Part shown: piece by piece, positions 1 to 8,479 of the stretch
Position numbering within the stretch: position 1 is the stretch's first letter
Layout of the letters: each line of letters begins with the position of its first letter
Assembly (NCBI GenBank): GCA_021840785.1
Contig: JAKBXD010000018.1
Location: 1-18,951, forward strand
From: Pseudomonadota bacterium
GTDB lineage: Bacteria; Pseudomonadota; Gammaproteobacteria; Acidithiobacillales; Acidithiobacillaceae
Direction: 5' to 3'
Length of the DNA stretch: 18,951 nucleotides
Position numbers and translations under genes: made by a program
The notes under the pieces: generated by a model
Databases searched by the model: none
The model's input: only the letters and a program-made list of their open reading frames with translations
Told to the model about the DNA's origin: nothing

Positions 1-943
1 GATAGAAGATAGCGCTGGCGATGCTCTCCGCGTGCAGAGCCGCTTTGACCGCGTCCCGCGCATCCGATTGGATGGTAAACTGATGGAAAACATGGTGATA
101 GCCCACCGGCACCGCAGGCAATTGCAGGTCGAGGCCGGTCAGATGCTGGGCATACCAGGCCGCCGCTTGCCGCCGCCCCGCATTATAGACCGCCAGGTGC
201 GGAAACTCGGCGCGCAGAATCAGCGCCTGCATTTCGTCGAGGCGACTATTATACCCCAGCACATCGTGGTGGTAGGTTTGCCAGGAACCATGGTTGCGCA
301 GTCCGCGCAGTTTACGTTCCAGTTCCGCATCCGCCGTCACCACCATTCCACCATCCCCGGCAGCACCGAGATTTTTACTGGGGAAGAAAGAAAAACAGCC
401 GAGGTCGCCAAAACTTCCTACCCGCTGTCCGTTTATTTCGGCGCCAATGGCTTGGGCACAATCCTCAATGACCTGTAAACCATGTTTCTGAGCGAGCGCC
501 ATGATGGCAGGCATATCCGCAGGCAAGCCGTAGAGATGTACGGGGATGATCGCTTTGGTCCGCGGCGTAATCGCGGCCTCGATACCGGCAACGGTCATGG
601 CGTAAAAACGATCATCCACATCCACAAAGATCGGCGTAGCACCCACATAAAGCACGGCTTCCGCAGTCGCAATGAACGTAAAGGCAGGGACGATCACTTC
701 GTCGCCGGGACCAATCCCCAGGGCACGCAGAGCCAGCATCAGGGCATCCGTACCGGAAGCGCAGCCTACACCGTAAGCAACACCGGAGAGTCCCGCCACC
801 TCCGCCTCCAGCGCACGTCCATGATTTCCCAGAATAAAGCTGGCCTCTTCCAGAATTTTCCCTATCCCCGTCAGAATCTCATCCCGGAGTGGCGCAAAGT
901 GCGCGCGCAAATCGACCATGGGAATTGCTGTATTTTGCGTCAT
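1..943 (-). CDS. gnnB: GnnB, UDP-GlcNAc 3''-keto transaminase (DegT/DnrJ/EryC1 family), 3' end cut by window edge
   Basis: PLP-dependent sugar aminotransferase, cytoplasmic. By homology with the A. ferrooxidans enzyme it converts the 3''-keto product of GnnA into UDP-GlcNAc3N, using glutamate as amino donor. The 314 codons visible show the family marks: CASGTDAL (61-68, cofactor phosphate site), EDCAQ (160-164, Asp161 facing the pyridine nitrogen), SFFPSKN (185-191, with Lys190 as the Schiff-base lysine) and GYNSRLDEMQA (230-240). Family members are about 370 residues, so roughly 50-60 are missing at the left edge. The ATG at 943 follows an in-frame TGA two codons upstream, so no longer start exists; Met9 is a possible shorter one. 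The SD is weak (GGTGA). The gene starts 44 nt after gnnA. Other DegT sugar aminotransferases (WbpE type) look alike, so the specific name rests on the lpxA-gnnA context. Confidence 0.88.
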   Translation of the reverse strand, partial: MTQNTAIPMVDLRAHFAPLRDEILTGIGKILEEASFILGNHGRALEAEVAGLSGVAYGVGCASGTDALMLALRALGIGPGDEVIVPAFTFIATAEAVLYVGATPIFVDVDDRFYAMTVAGIEAAITPRTKAIIPVHLYGLPADMPAIMALAQKHGLQVIEDCAQAIGAEINGQRVGSFGDLGCFSFFPSKNLGAAGDGGMVVTADAELERKLRGLRNHGSWQTYHHDVLGYNSRLDEMQALILRAEFPHLAVYNAGRRQAAAWYAQHLTGLDLQLPAVPVGYHHVFHQFTIQSDARDAVKAALHAESIASAIFY

Positions 944-987
944 GCATCACCGTCCAAAAAACGTCAAGACCAGCACCAGTATGCCTC

Positions 988-1929
988 TCAGTGCTGTAGA
1001 AAAGCCTCCACGGCCACCCGCACCTGCAGCGCCGCCGCCAGCACCCGCCGACCCGCGATGCCATCACAAAACACCGGCCGGTGCGTCACGATGGCATTCA
1101 GGAAATCCTCAATCTCCGCCGCCAGGGCATCCCGTTTGGGTAACTCCACGGCCTCATCACGCACACCGGGAATTCCCGGCACAGATCCCGCACCGCGATG
1201 GTAGATATGCAGGGTGTTGTTGAGAAAATCCACCGAGGCATAACGATCCTGCCAAAAAATACGCATGCGCCGTGCTGGTTCCCGCACTACCCGGGAGGCC
1301 GCCAGGTTGGCCACCGTGCCATTGTTCAGCGTCATCCAGGCGTTGGCCATATCCGCCTTGTCCGTCACTGCCGCGACACCCACAGCGCGCACGTCCACCG
1401 GCTCAGCACCGGTCAACAGCAATGTCAGATCCAGATCGTGAATCATCAGATCCATAATCACGTCGATATCCAGCGAGCGCGGCTTGAAGGGCGCCAGACG
1501 TTCCGCCTCGAGATAGCGAGGCGCTCCGTAACCCGCCTGGCGCAAATGCTGAATCGCCGGATGCACCCGTTTGATATGGCCGACGGCCAGCACCAAGTGA
1601 CGTTCCTGCGCCATGCCGATCAGTGTATCCGCTTCTTCGGTATCCAGGGTAAAAGGTTTTTCGACCAGACAGTGCACACCTGCCTGCATGGCCGCTTCCG
1701 CCACAGCGAAGTGGGTGGAGGTGGGGGTGACAATGGACACCGCATCCACTTCGGCCAGTAACGCGCCGACACTGGAAAAAGCCTGGCAATCCAGCTCTGC
1801 CGCCACCTCTGCAGCGCGTTCGGCATTTTGATCAAAAATACCCACAAATTGCGAAAGCGCGGCATATTTCTGAGCGTGGAAACGACCCAGATGACCCACG
1901 CCGATAACGCCGGTTCTCATGTTTTTCAT
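988..1929 (-). CDS. gnnA: GnnA, UDP-GlcNAc 3''-dehydrogenase (Gfo/Idh/MocA family)
   Basis: NAD-dependent sugar-nucleotide dehydrogenase of 313 residues. By homology with A. ferrooxidans GnnA it oxidises the glucosamine 3''-OH of UDP-GlcNAc to a ketone, which GnnB then aminates. An N-terminal Rossmann motif, GVIGVGHLGRFHA, spans residues 7-19. The family EKP motif is at 90-92 (LVEKPFTLD) and the substrate-domain DLMIHDLDL lies at 160-168, with His164 and Asp165 probably near the active site. The ATG at 1929 overlaps the lpxA stop by 4 nt (ATGA), which implies translational coupling; Met4 is a possible alternative start. Sequence alone would allow another sugar oxidoreductase such as a WbpB-like enzyme. 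Position between lpxA and a DegT aminotransferase in the lipid A operon makes GnnA much more likely. Confidence 0.9.
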   Translation of the reverse strand: MKNMRTGVIGVGHLGRFHAQKYAALSQFVGIFDQNAERAAEVAAELDCQAFSSVGALLAEVDAVSIVTPTSTHFAVAEAAMQAGVHCLVEKPFTLDTEEADTLIGMAQERHLVLAVGHIKRVHPAIQHLRQAGYGAPRYLEAERLAPFKPRSLDIDVIMDLMIHDLDLTLLLTGAEPVDVRAVGVAAVTDKADMANAWMTLNNGTVANLAASRVVREPARRMRIFWQDRYASVDFLNNTLHIYHRGAGSVPGIPGVRDEAVELPKRDALAAEIEDFLNAIVTHRPVFCDGIAGRRVLAAALQVRVAVEAFLQH

Positions 1930-2708
1930 GGCCGGGTAATTCCCCGCTTGCTGCTGCGGATAAAGTCCAGGAGATAAGCCACTTCAGGCGCGTTCAGACC
2001 ACGTTGCAAGACTTCATCCATAGCACCTTCCAAACGTTGCCCAGAACGGAAGAGTAGGCGGTAAGCCCGCTTAATCTGTAGGATAGTCTCCCGGGAAATA
2101 CCCCGCCGCGCGAGACCGCGAACGTTAATCCCATGCAACCTGGCATGGTTACCCGCCGCCATCATAAAGGGCGGAATATCTAGCGGAGCCATGGTACCGC
2201 CGCCGAGAATCGCATGTGCCCCTACCCGCGCATACTGATGTACTGCCGACAATCCGCCGAGGATGGCGTGATCTTCGACACTGACATGACCGGCGAGTGT
2301 TGCAGCATTGGCCATCACCACCTGATCGCCAATACAACAGTCATGCGCCACATGGCAGTAGGCCATGAGGAGATTGTGATTGCCAATCCGCGTGACCCCA
2401 CCACCTTTCACGGTGCCGCGATTGATGGTGACAAACTCGCGTATCGTATTGTGCGAGCCGATTTCGAGCGCGGTAGGTTCACCCGTATAGCCAAGGTCCT
2501 GGGGAGCAGTGCCCACAGACGCAAATTGAAAGATATGGTTATGGGCCCCCAAGCGGCTAGGACCTTCAATGACTGTATGCGCACCGATCTGGCAGTGATT
2601 GCCGATCTCCACATCTGCACCAATGACCGCAAAAGGCCCGATTACGCAACCCTCGCCGATCCGTGCCAAGGGATCAACGATAGCTTGCGGATGAATCTGT
2701 GCAGTCAT
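1926..2708 (-). CDS. lpxA: LpxA, UDP-GlcNAc(3N) acyltransferase
   Basis: First acyltransferase of lipid A synthesis, cytoplasmic homotrimer, 260 residues (E. coli 262). It moves a 3-hydroxyacyl chain from ACP to position 3 of UDP-GlcNAc or, in GnnA/GnnB organisms, of UDP-GlcNAc3N. The N-terminal two thirds is a left-handed beta-helix of hexapeptide repeats (IGPFAV, IGADVE, IGNHCQ and so on), followed by a helical C-terminus. The catalytic base is His122 in HVAHDC, equal to E. coli His125; His119 equals His122. Gly170 matches the E. coli Gly173 chain-length ruler, which suggests a C14-type hydroxyacyl donor. The residue equal to E. coli His99 is Asn96. The ATG at 2708 overlaps the fabZ stop by 4 nt, and gnnA overlaps the lpxA stop the same way. 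A. ferrooxidans LpxA is known to prefer the 3-amino substrate. Confidence 0.97.
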   Translation of the reverse strand: MTAQIHPQAIVDPLARIGEGCVIGPFAVIGADVEIGNHCQIGAHTVIEGPSRLGAHNHIFQFASVGTAPQDLGYTGEPTALEIGSHNTIREFVTINRGTVKGGGVTRIGNHNLLMAYCHVAHDCCIGDQVVMANAATLAGHVSVEDHAILGGLSAVHQYARVGAHAILGGGTMAPLDIPPFMMAAGNHARLHGINVRGLARRGISRETILQIKRAYRLLFRSGQRLEGAMDEVLQRGLNAPEVAYLLDFIRSSKRGITRP

Positions 2709-3151
2709 TGGGCATGCTCACGCAATGTGGCCAATAGCAACGCAGAGGCAACCTCCACCCCATTGACCAGTGCCATCGTTTCCATCTGCCACATACCGGA
2801 ACGCCGGCGGCTTACATTGGCGATGAGTTCCAACTGATCACCCGGCGTCACCGGTTTGCGGAAACGTGCCTTATCGATCCCGGCAAAATAAACCGCCGCG
2901 TTATCGCCATACTTGTCTTCGGAGACAAAGGCGAGAAGCGCCGCAGCCTGGGCAAGCGCTTCAATGATGAGCACCCCCGGCATAACCGGAAATCCCGGGA
3001 AATGCCCTTGGAAATACGGTTCGTTCATGGTGACATTTTTCAAAGCGCGCAAACGCTTCCCTATCTCCATTTCAACCACCCGATCCACCAGCAAAAATGG
3101 ATAGCGATGTGGCAAGCGTTTAAGAATATCCTGAATATTCAGCTCATTCAC
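2705..3151 (-). CDS. fabZ: FabZ, (3R)-hydroxyacyl-ACP dehydratase
   Basis: Hot-dog fold dehydratase of type II fatty acid synthesis. It competes with LpxA and LpxD for 3-hydroxyacyl-ACP, so its place between them balances phospholipid against lipid [14 protein letters not shown] (13-25) is the family N-terminal signature. [20 protein letters not shown] (49-68) carries the catalytic His50 and Glu64. I chose the GTG at 3151: it has a GGGGAG Shine-Dalgarno 10 nt upstream (3162-3167) and gives 148 residues, against 151 in E. coli. It overlaps the lpxD stop by 8 nt. A longer frame to a GTG at 3196 would add 15 residues unlike the family. The stop overlaps the lpxA start by 4 nt. Confidence 0.96.
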   Translation of the reverse strand: MNELNIQDILKRLPHRYPFLLVDRVVEMEIGKRLRALKNVTMNEPYFQGHFPGFPVMPGVLIIEALAQAAALLAFVSEDKYGDNAAVYFAGIDKARFRKPVTPGDQLELIANVSRRRSGMWQMETMALVNGVEVASALLLATLREHAQ

Positions 3152-4205
3152 GATCAGATGGCTCCCCGTTTGTAGATAAATCCTGCCCGGCTTCACGCTC
3201 GATTCGCTGCACCCGACGGAACAGTGCGTCCAGCCCGTTGAGACGCGCGACGATCCGTCTCCAGCGGTTCACTTCCTGTGCGGGGATCACCCCCGAATAA
3301 ACACCAGGACGATGCAAGGAATGCGTCACCGCGCTCTGTCCGGCAATCACACAGCCATCGGTAATTTCTATGTGACCGGTAATCCCCACCTGACCACCAA
3401 TGCGGCAATGACGGCCAACCCGCGTACTTCCCGCGATACCAGTCTGTCCGGCGATAACCGTATGCGCACCGATCTGGACGTTGTGCCCAATCTGCACCAG
3501 ATTATCTATCTTTACCCCGTCTTCAATCACCGTGTCGGCCAACGCGCCACGGTCAATGCAGGAGTTGGCACCAATCTCCACGTCATTTCCAATGAGCACA
3601 CGACCCACCTGCGGTATCTTCAGAAACCGGCCATCCGCCTCGGCAAAACCAAAACCATCGGCACCGATCACCGCACCCGCATGGAGGATGCAATCGGCGC
3701 CCAACTTGCAGCCCGCATAAATTTTAACACCGGGGTAAAGATGTGACCCCCTCCCAACCGCCACGCCCGCACCAATAAAGGTGCCGGCCTCCAGCCAAAC
3801 ACCCGCGGCGATCACCGCTCCGGCCTCTATCTGCACGTAGGCATCTATGCGGGCACCGGGATCCACCTGCGCATCTCGCGCCAGTTGCGCCGTATGGTGC
3901 AGCCCAGGCTGAAGGGTGTCCTGCGGATAGATGTGCTGCATGATCCGCGCAAACGCCGCATAGGGATTGTCCGTCAACAGGCAGTTGCCGACAAAATCCT
4001 CCGCATCCTGCGGAGTAATTACCACTGCTCCCGCTCTACTCGCTTTTAACAGACTTCGCAAATGCGGGTCCTGATAAAAAGTAAGGTCCGCACTGCTGGC
4101 CGTATTGAGAGGCGCCACAGCACTAATCTGGTATCCAGCGTCGCCACGCAATTGAGCGCCAGCTACCTGTGCAAGATCACCGAGGAGATACAAGCCATGC
4201 GCCAC
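3144..4205 (-). CDS. lpxD: LpxD, UDP-3-O-acylglucosamine N-acyltransferase
   Basis: Third step of lipid A synthesis: adds a 3-hydroxyacyl chain to the 2-amino group of the UDP-monoacyl sugar after LpxC deacetylation. About 353 residues (E. coli 341). Order: an N-terminal uridine-binding domain, a left-handed beta-helix of hexapeptide repeats from about residue 110, and a C-terminal helix. The stretch [20 protein letters not shown] (180-199 counted from the longer start) is typical, and [10 protein letters not shown] holds the catalytic His, equal to E. coli His239. Two GTG starts are possible. The one at 4205 sits just after the skp stop with GGTGG about 8 nt upstream. The one at 4217 overlaps skp and has its purine run directly against the start. 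I prefer 4205. Confidence 0.95.
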   Translation of the reverse strand: MAHGLYLLGDLAQVAGAQLRGDAGYQISAVAPLNTASSADLTFYQDPHLRSLLKASRAGAVVITPQDAEDFVGNCLLTDNPYAAFARIMQHIYPQDTLQPGLHHTAQLARDAQVDPGARIDAYVQIEAGAVIAAGVWLEAGTFIGAGVAVGRGSHLYPGVKIYAGCKLGADCILHAGAVIGADGFGFAEADGRFLKIPQVGRVLIGNDVEIGANSCIDRGALADTVIEDGVKIDNLVQIGHNVQIGAHTVIAGQTGIAGSTRVGRHCRIGGQVGITGHIEITDGCVIAGQSAVTHSLHRPGVYSGVIPAQEVNRWRRIVARLNGLDALFRRVQRIEREAGQDLSTNGEPSDRE

Positions 4206-4206
4206 G

Positions 4207-4743
4207 CTATTTACCACCCTTCACTTTATCAGAAGGAGGTTTGGCCGCCATCGCCGCCACCACCTGCGAGGTAATATCAATGGCGCCATTCACATAAAGC
4301 ACAGACTTATCATTGAGGATAACCGTATAGTGCCCGGCACGCCCAATTCTGCTCACCACTTTGACCAGTTGATCCTGTATGTTTTTCAGAATCTGATTAC
4401 GTTGATAGTTTAAACCATCCTGGGCCTGCCGCTGGAACTGCTGAAAATTGAGGATCATATTTTGCAATCGTGCCTCTCGTTCCTGCCTTTGCGCATTGGT
4501 CAGATGCGGAAAATCTCTTTCCAAGGTCTTTTGAAAGGTGTTGACCTGTTGGCGTTTCGCCTCGATTTCCTTCTGCTTAGCCGCTATCTGTTTGTTGAGG
4601 CTGGTCGCGCCTGCCTGCGCCTCGGGCAGTTCGCGCAATGCGCGATCGAGATCCACAAAGCCGATCTTCAGTGGGGCTGCCCACGCTACCGCCGAAGTCA
4701 GCATCAACAGGAGAACGACCCCAATGCGCAGTTGCCAATTCAT
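4207..4743 (-). CDS. skp: Skp/OmpH-family periplasmic chaperone
   Basis: Periplasmic holdase that carries unfolded outer membrane proteins to the BAM complex; it works as a trimer with coiled-coil arms. The 178 residues start with a clear signal peptide (hydrophobic core 8-20, probable cleavage AWA|AP after residue 22). GFVDLDRAL follows, the usual first strand of the OmpH fold. Residues about 45-130 are rich in Gln, Lys, Glu and Arg with heptad spacing ([20 protein letters not shown] and onward), fitting the coiled-coil arms. The C-terminal [17 protein letters not shown] returns to the beta body. It lies 17 nt after bamA and before lpxD, the standard order. The ribosome site is weak (AGGA almost touching the ATG), so it may depend on translation coming from bamA. 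Confidence 0.93.
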   Translation of the reverse strand: MNWQLRIGVVLLLMLTSAVAWAAPLKIGFVDLDRALRELPEAQAGATSLNKQIAAKQKEIEAKRQQVNTFQKTLERDFPHLTNAQRQEREARLQNMILNFQQFQRQAQDGLNYQRNQILKNIQDQLVKVVSRIGRAGHYTVILNDKSVLYVNGAIDITSQVVAAMAAKPPSDKVKGGK

Positions 4744-4760
4744 ATCCTAACGCCACACTA

Positions 4761-7106
4761 TCAAAAATTATTACCCACGGTGAACTGCAAAGGCTGGGTC
4801 AAATCGTTCGGATGCCTATTGAGTGGTACGGCGAGAGACAGGCGCAGAGGTCCCATCGGACTGATCCACAGGAAACCGACACCCACCGTCGTCCGCATTT
4901 GGCCCAAACTCGGGAAATACTGATTGTTGTATGAGTAGTTATTTCCACTGGCATCCGAGTTAACACCATAAACCCATCCGCTGGCCGCAAACAGAGACAT
5001 CCGGAAATTATTATTATCTGCGAGACCCGGAAGCGGGAAATACAGGCTGGCATTAAACAGCAACTCGCGAGTGCCGCCTACGGGGTAGCCACCCACTTGT
5101 GGTCCCAACGAATAGGTCTGGTAACCCGGCAAGGTGGTCGGACCGCCCATATAGTAGTTATTAAAGAATGGCACACTTAACCCGCCATAGCCGTTGATAA
5201 AGCCATAGCGCCCACTCAATCCACCCGTCAGCCAGGAAGTAATGGGATGATAATAGTCCGCTTTAATCTCCGCCTTATACCAGCGCAGTTTCGCGGGGGG
5301 CACCGCAGCCTTCAGCGCCAGACTTCCGTAGAAACCTTTGGTGGGAAATATCGGTGAATTCCGGCTGTCAAAAGTCAGGGCATTTCCAACCGTCAGCGCT
5401 GTGGCTGTGTTACCAAATGTCTGGACATATTGGGAGTAAATTGCTGGCGGATTAGCAAAGAGATTAATTGTCGTATTACTGAAACCCAACGACATATAAT
5501 CATAGATATACTGCATCACTGGAATACCCAGCGTGGCAGTTCCGCCGTAATCAATTTCCTGATAAGGGGCTACGGACAGAATGGAAAGATTGGTGTTGTT
5601 CCGATATAGGCTGAAGCCGAGACTGATGCCGTCCGGCGTAACATACGGGTCTGTAAAGGAGAGATTGTACGCCGTCCCCAAACCACCCACATTCGCCGAG
5701 AAAGACAGCGCGTTACCCGTACCCATAAAATTGTTTTGACTGATCGAACCATTGAACAGGATACCCTGGGCATTGGAGTAACCAACACCAATACTAAAAC
5801 TACCCGTCGGCCTTTCGCTCACATCGACATCCAGATCCAATTGATCAGGATGCCCCGGAACGGGTACGGTTTTGGTGTTGATCTTGTCGTAAAAACCGGT
5901 CTGCTGCAGACGCAGCTTGGAGCGCCGGATCAGCGCGCCGTCATAAAGCGCGCCTTCCATCTGCCGGAATTGACGCCGAACCACATAGTCCCGGCTTTTG
6001 TCATTACCAGTGATTTCAATGCGGCGTATATAGACCTTACGACCTGGGTTCACCTCAAAATTCAGAGCCACTTCGTGGGTTTTTGCGTCCACTTTGGGCA
6101 CTGGCGTGGTATTGGCGAAAGCGTAGCCCAGGTTTCCCAGCTTTTCCGCAATGGCACTATTGGTGTCATTGATCTTGGCTCGGGAAAACACGTCGCCCGC
6201 CCGGATCTCCATCAGTTTTTCGAGTTCCGGCTTTGGCACGACCAAATCACCACTCAGATGCACCGACTGGATATGATAGAGACTCCCTTCATGCACATTG
6301 ACCGTGATATACACAAAGCGCCGATCCGGCGTTACCTGCACCTGACTCGATTCGACATCAAAATTCAGATAACCCCGATCCAGATAATAATTGTGGAGTT
6401 TCTCCAGGCCTTTCATAAGTTTTTCACGGGAATAACGATTGTTTTTGCTAAAGAAGGAAAACGCATCCGGCGCGCCGATGCTGAAAAGGCCGCGCAGACG
6501 GCTTTCACTGAAGGCATGATTACCGACAATGGTCACCTGCTTGATGGTCGCCTGCTCGCCTTCCTTTGCGTCAATATGGATGGCCACCCGATTGCGCGGC
6601 AACTTTATTACTCGCGCATGAATTTTGGCATTGTAATAGCCCATGCCTTCATACTGTTCCTGCAGACCATGCACCACCTGATCAAGAATCGAGCGATTGA
6701 AGATATGCCTTTCCACCAGACCGACACCTTTGAGCGTGCCATTCACCTCGCTCTTGGAAAAGGCCTTGATACCCTCCATCTTGATGCTGGAAATGATGGG
6801 CCGCTCCTGCACGATGACCAGAAGATTGTCGTCAGAACGGGCAATGGTCACATCCTTGAAGAATCCCGTGGAATAGAGATCCTTGATGGCCTGCTGCGCC
6901 TTCTGGTCATCCACCTGCTCGCCGATATGGATAGGCAGGTAGTTGTAGACCGTACCTGGCGCGATATGCTCCAGACCACGAATTTCTATATTCTTGACCG
7001 TGAAGGGCGTAAATGCCCAGGCTGGTGCCGCCCAAACGGCGCTAACACAAGCCACACTCGCGGCGAGAAAAACGGGGGATGCCGAACTGAGGCTGAATTT
7101 TTTCAC
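4761..7106 (-). CDS. bamA: BamA, outer membrane protein assembly factor (Omp85 family)
   Basis: Core subunit of the BAM complex, which folds and inserts beta-barrel proteins into the outer membrane. 781 residues (E. coli 810). Signal peptide with likely cleavage AWA|FTPF after residue 31; five POTRA domains to about residue 420 (the first begins FTVKNIEIRGLEHIAPGTV); then a 16-strand barrel ending in GNNF with the terminal aromatic expected for BAM recognition. SPMGPLRLSLAVPL near the C-terminus is the conserved penultimate strand. The loop-6 VRGF/Y motif reads LPGY (659-662), so its arginine is missing. Start is a GTG at 7106 overlapping the rseP stop (GTGA), with only a weak GAGA upstream. 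Part of the barrel region (about 5400-5520) is clearly richer in A+T than its neighbours. Confidence 0.97.
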   Translation of the reverse strand: MKKFSLSSASPVFLAASVACVSAVWAAPAWAFTPFTVKNIEIRGLEHIAPGTVYNYLPIHIGEQVDDQKAQQAIKDLYSTGFFKDVTIARSDDNLLVIVQERPIISSIKMEGIKAFSKSEVNGTLKGVGLVERHIFNRSILDQVVHGLQEQYEGMGYYNAKIHARVIKLPRNRVAIHIDAKEGEQATIKQVTIVGNHAFSESRLRGLFSIGAPDAFSFFSKNNRYSREKLMKGLEKLHNYYLDRGYLNFDVESSQVQVTPDRRFVYITVNVHEGSLYHIQSVHLSGDLVVPKPELEKLMEIRAGDVFSRAKINDTNSAIAEKLGNLGYAFANTTPVPKVDAKTHEVALNFEVNPGRKVYIRRIEITGNDKSRDYVVRRQFRQMEGALYDGALIRRSKLRLQQTGFYDKINTKTVPVPGHPDQLDLDVDVSERPTGSFSIGVGYSNAQGILFNGSISQNNFMGTGNALSFSANVGGLGTAYNLSFTDPYVTPDGISLGFSLYRNNTNLSILSVAPYQEIDYGGTATLGIPVMQYIYDYMSLGFSNTTINLFANPPAIYSQYVQTFGNTATALTVGNALTFDSRNSPIFPTKGFYGSLALKAAVPPAKLRWYKAEIKADYYHPITSWLTGGLSGRYGFINGYGGLSVPFFNNYYMGGPTTLPGYQTYSLGPQVGGYPVGGTRELLFNASLYFPLPGLADNNNFRMSLFAASGWVYGVNSDASGNNYSYNNQYFPSLGQMRTTVGVGFLWISPMGPLRLSLAVPLNRHPNDLTQPLQFTVGNNF

Positions 7107-8464
7107 GGTGTCAACAATCTCATAATATCATTGTAGAAGGCGAAGGACATAAGCATCAGAAGCAGCACTATACCGATCTGCTGCGCTTTTTGCACCACCA
7201 CCGCAGGAAGTGCTTTACCACGCACCATCTCCACGGCGTAAAACACCAGATGGCCCCCATCCAGAATCGGAATGGGTAGAAGATTAAGTACCCCCAGGCT
7301 GATACTAATCAGCCCGAGAAAAGACAAAAATGGCGCCAGACCAGCTTGCGCCGACTGCCCGGCAAACTCCGCGATGGCAAGCGGACCACTGATATTATCC
7401 GGGGATACAAAACCCTGCACCATACGCATGATCATCTCCACGGTCATACGCGACATTTGCCACGTGGTTCGCACCCCATAGATCAAGCCCTCCAGGGGAC
7501 CTCGCTCGCGCAGGACGATCAGATTTTTGGGGAGAGGTGCCATGATGATGCCGATACGGCCTATCGGCTTTCCGGCCTTGTCGAGAAACATCTGTGGGGT
7601 GAGACTTACGGCTTTTGCGAGTCCTTGCGCCGTCACATAACGCAGCTGAATCACTTTATCGGGGTGCGATTCGACATACCGGGCCAAGCCCTCCCAGCCG
7701 GAGACCCTGTGACCATCGATGGCAACTATGCGGTCTCCTGCCCGCAAGCCGGCCAGATGGGCCGGGCCATGCGGCTCTACAGCACCGATGACAGCGGGCA
7801 GGTAAGGTTCCATCCCGATGACTTTACTGATAAAGCCTGGCCCTACAGCATCAGCGGTAAGCGTCTGCAGAGGCAGCATGTGGATCATCACTCGAGCACC
7901 GTCACCGCGCGTCGTCTGCAAGGTCACCGGAGTGCGTGCAATCGCCGCGGAGAGGAGCCTCATGCGCACATCCTCCCAGGTATAGACACGCCGCCCATCG
8001 ATCATCGCTATACGTTCCCCCGGCTGCAATTGCGCCTGAGCCGCAAGAGAATGGTCCTGAACCAGACCAACGATGGGTGCCAATCCCGGGATACCGAGCC
8101 ACGCCACCCCCGCATAGGCCACGACCGCAAACAAGAGGTTAGCCAGCGGTCCCGCCAGGGCAATCAAAAAACGTTTACCGGGTGGGAGCTTATCAAAGGC
8201 TCGTTTACGGTCTTCAACCGAGACCGGCTCACCCTCCTGTTCGCCGAGCATTTTGACGTAGCCACCCAGAGGAAGTGCGGCAATCACATACTCCGTCTGA
8301 TCCCGTCCCCAACGGCGGCTGATCAGTGTCGGCCCAAAGCCGATGCTGAACTTGAGTATTTTGACACCCATGGATTTGGCGACCGCGAAATGACCCGATT
8401 CGTGGATCAGCACGAGGATACCGATAGCCAGAATAAAGGCTCCTATGGTCTCAAAAATCTGCAT
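7103..8464 (-). CDS. rseP: RseP, site-2 intramembrane zinc metalloprotease
   Basis: Inner membrane protease of 453 residues (E. coli 450). In E. coli it cuts the anti-sigma factor RseA to release the envelope-stress sigma factor, and it removes leftover signal peptides. HESGH at 21-25 gives the two zinc-binding histidines and catalytic Glu22 inside the first membrane segment. NLLPIPILDGGH (394-405) supplies the third zinc ligand, Asp402, the same number as in E. coli. Between them lie two PDZ domains (for example GPAHLAGLRAGDRIVAIDG). The last membrane helix is near VLLLMLMSFAFY. It follows dxr by 15 nt and its stop overlaps the bamA start. Placement beside BamA and Skp fits a role in outer membrane protein stress; the anti-sigma target is not in this window. 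Confidence 0.96.
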   Translation of the reverse strand: MQIFETIGAFILAIGILVLIHESGHFAVAKSMGVKILKFSIGFGPTLISRRWGRDQTEYVIAALPLGGYVKMLGEQEGEPVSVEDRKRAFDKLPPGKRFLIALAGPLANLLFAVVAYAGVAWLGIPGLAPIVGLVQDHSLAAQAQLQPGERIAMIDGRRVYTWEDVRMRLLSAAIARTPVTLQTTRGDGARVMIHMLPLQTLTADAVGPGFISKVIGMEPYLPAVIGAVEPHGPAHLAGLRAGDRIVAIDGHRVSGWEGLARYVESHPDKVIQLRYVTAQGLAKAVSLTPQMFLDKAGKPIGRIGIIMAPLPKNLIVLRERGPLEGLIYGVRTTWQMSRMTVEMIMRMVQGFVSPDNISGPLAIAEFAGQSAQAGLAPFLSFLGLISISLGVLNLLPIPILDGGHLVFYAVEMVRGKALPAVVVQKAQQIGIVLLLMLMSFAFYNDIMRLLTP

Positions 8465-8479
8465 TTGTGCTCAGGAAAA

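Noticed and set aside
962..967. TTGACG in the gnnA-gnnB gap as a possible -35 box
   Set aside because: No acceptable -10 box lies 16-18 nt downstream before the gnnB start, and the gap is only 44 nt inside an operon.
3152..3196. N-terminal extension of FabZ to a GTG at 3196
   Set aside because: It would add 15 residues absent from the family, and the GGGGAG Shine-Dalgarno lies inside it, positioned for the GTG at 3151.
5736..7136. 466-codon open frame on the plus strand, opposite bamA
   Set aside because: The minus strand encodes a clear, full-length BamA. The plus-strand translation shows no recognisable domain and is rich in His, Arg and Ile, as expected from the reverse complement of a coding sequence.
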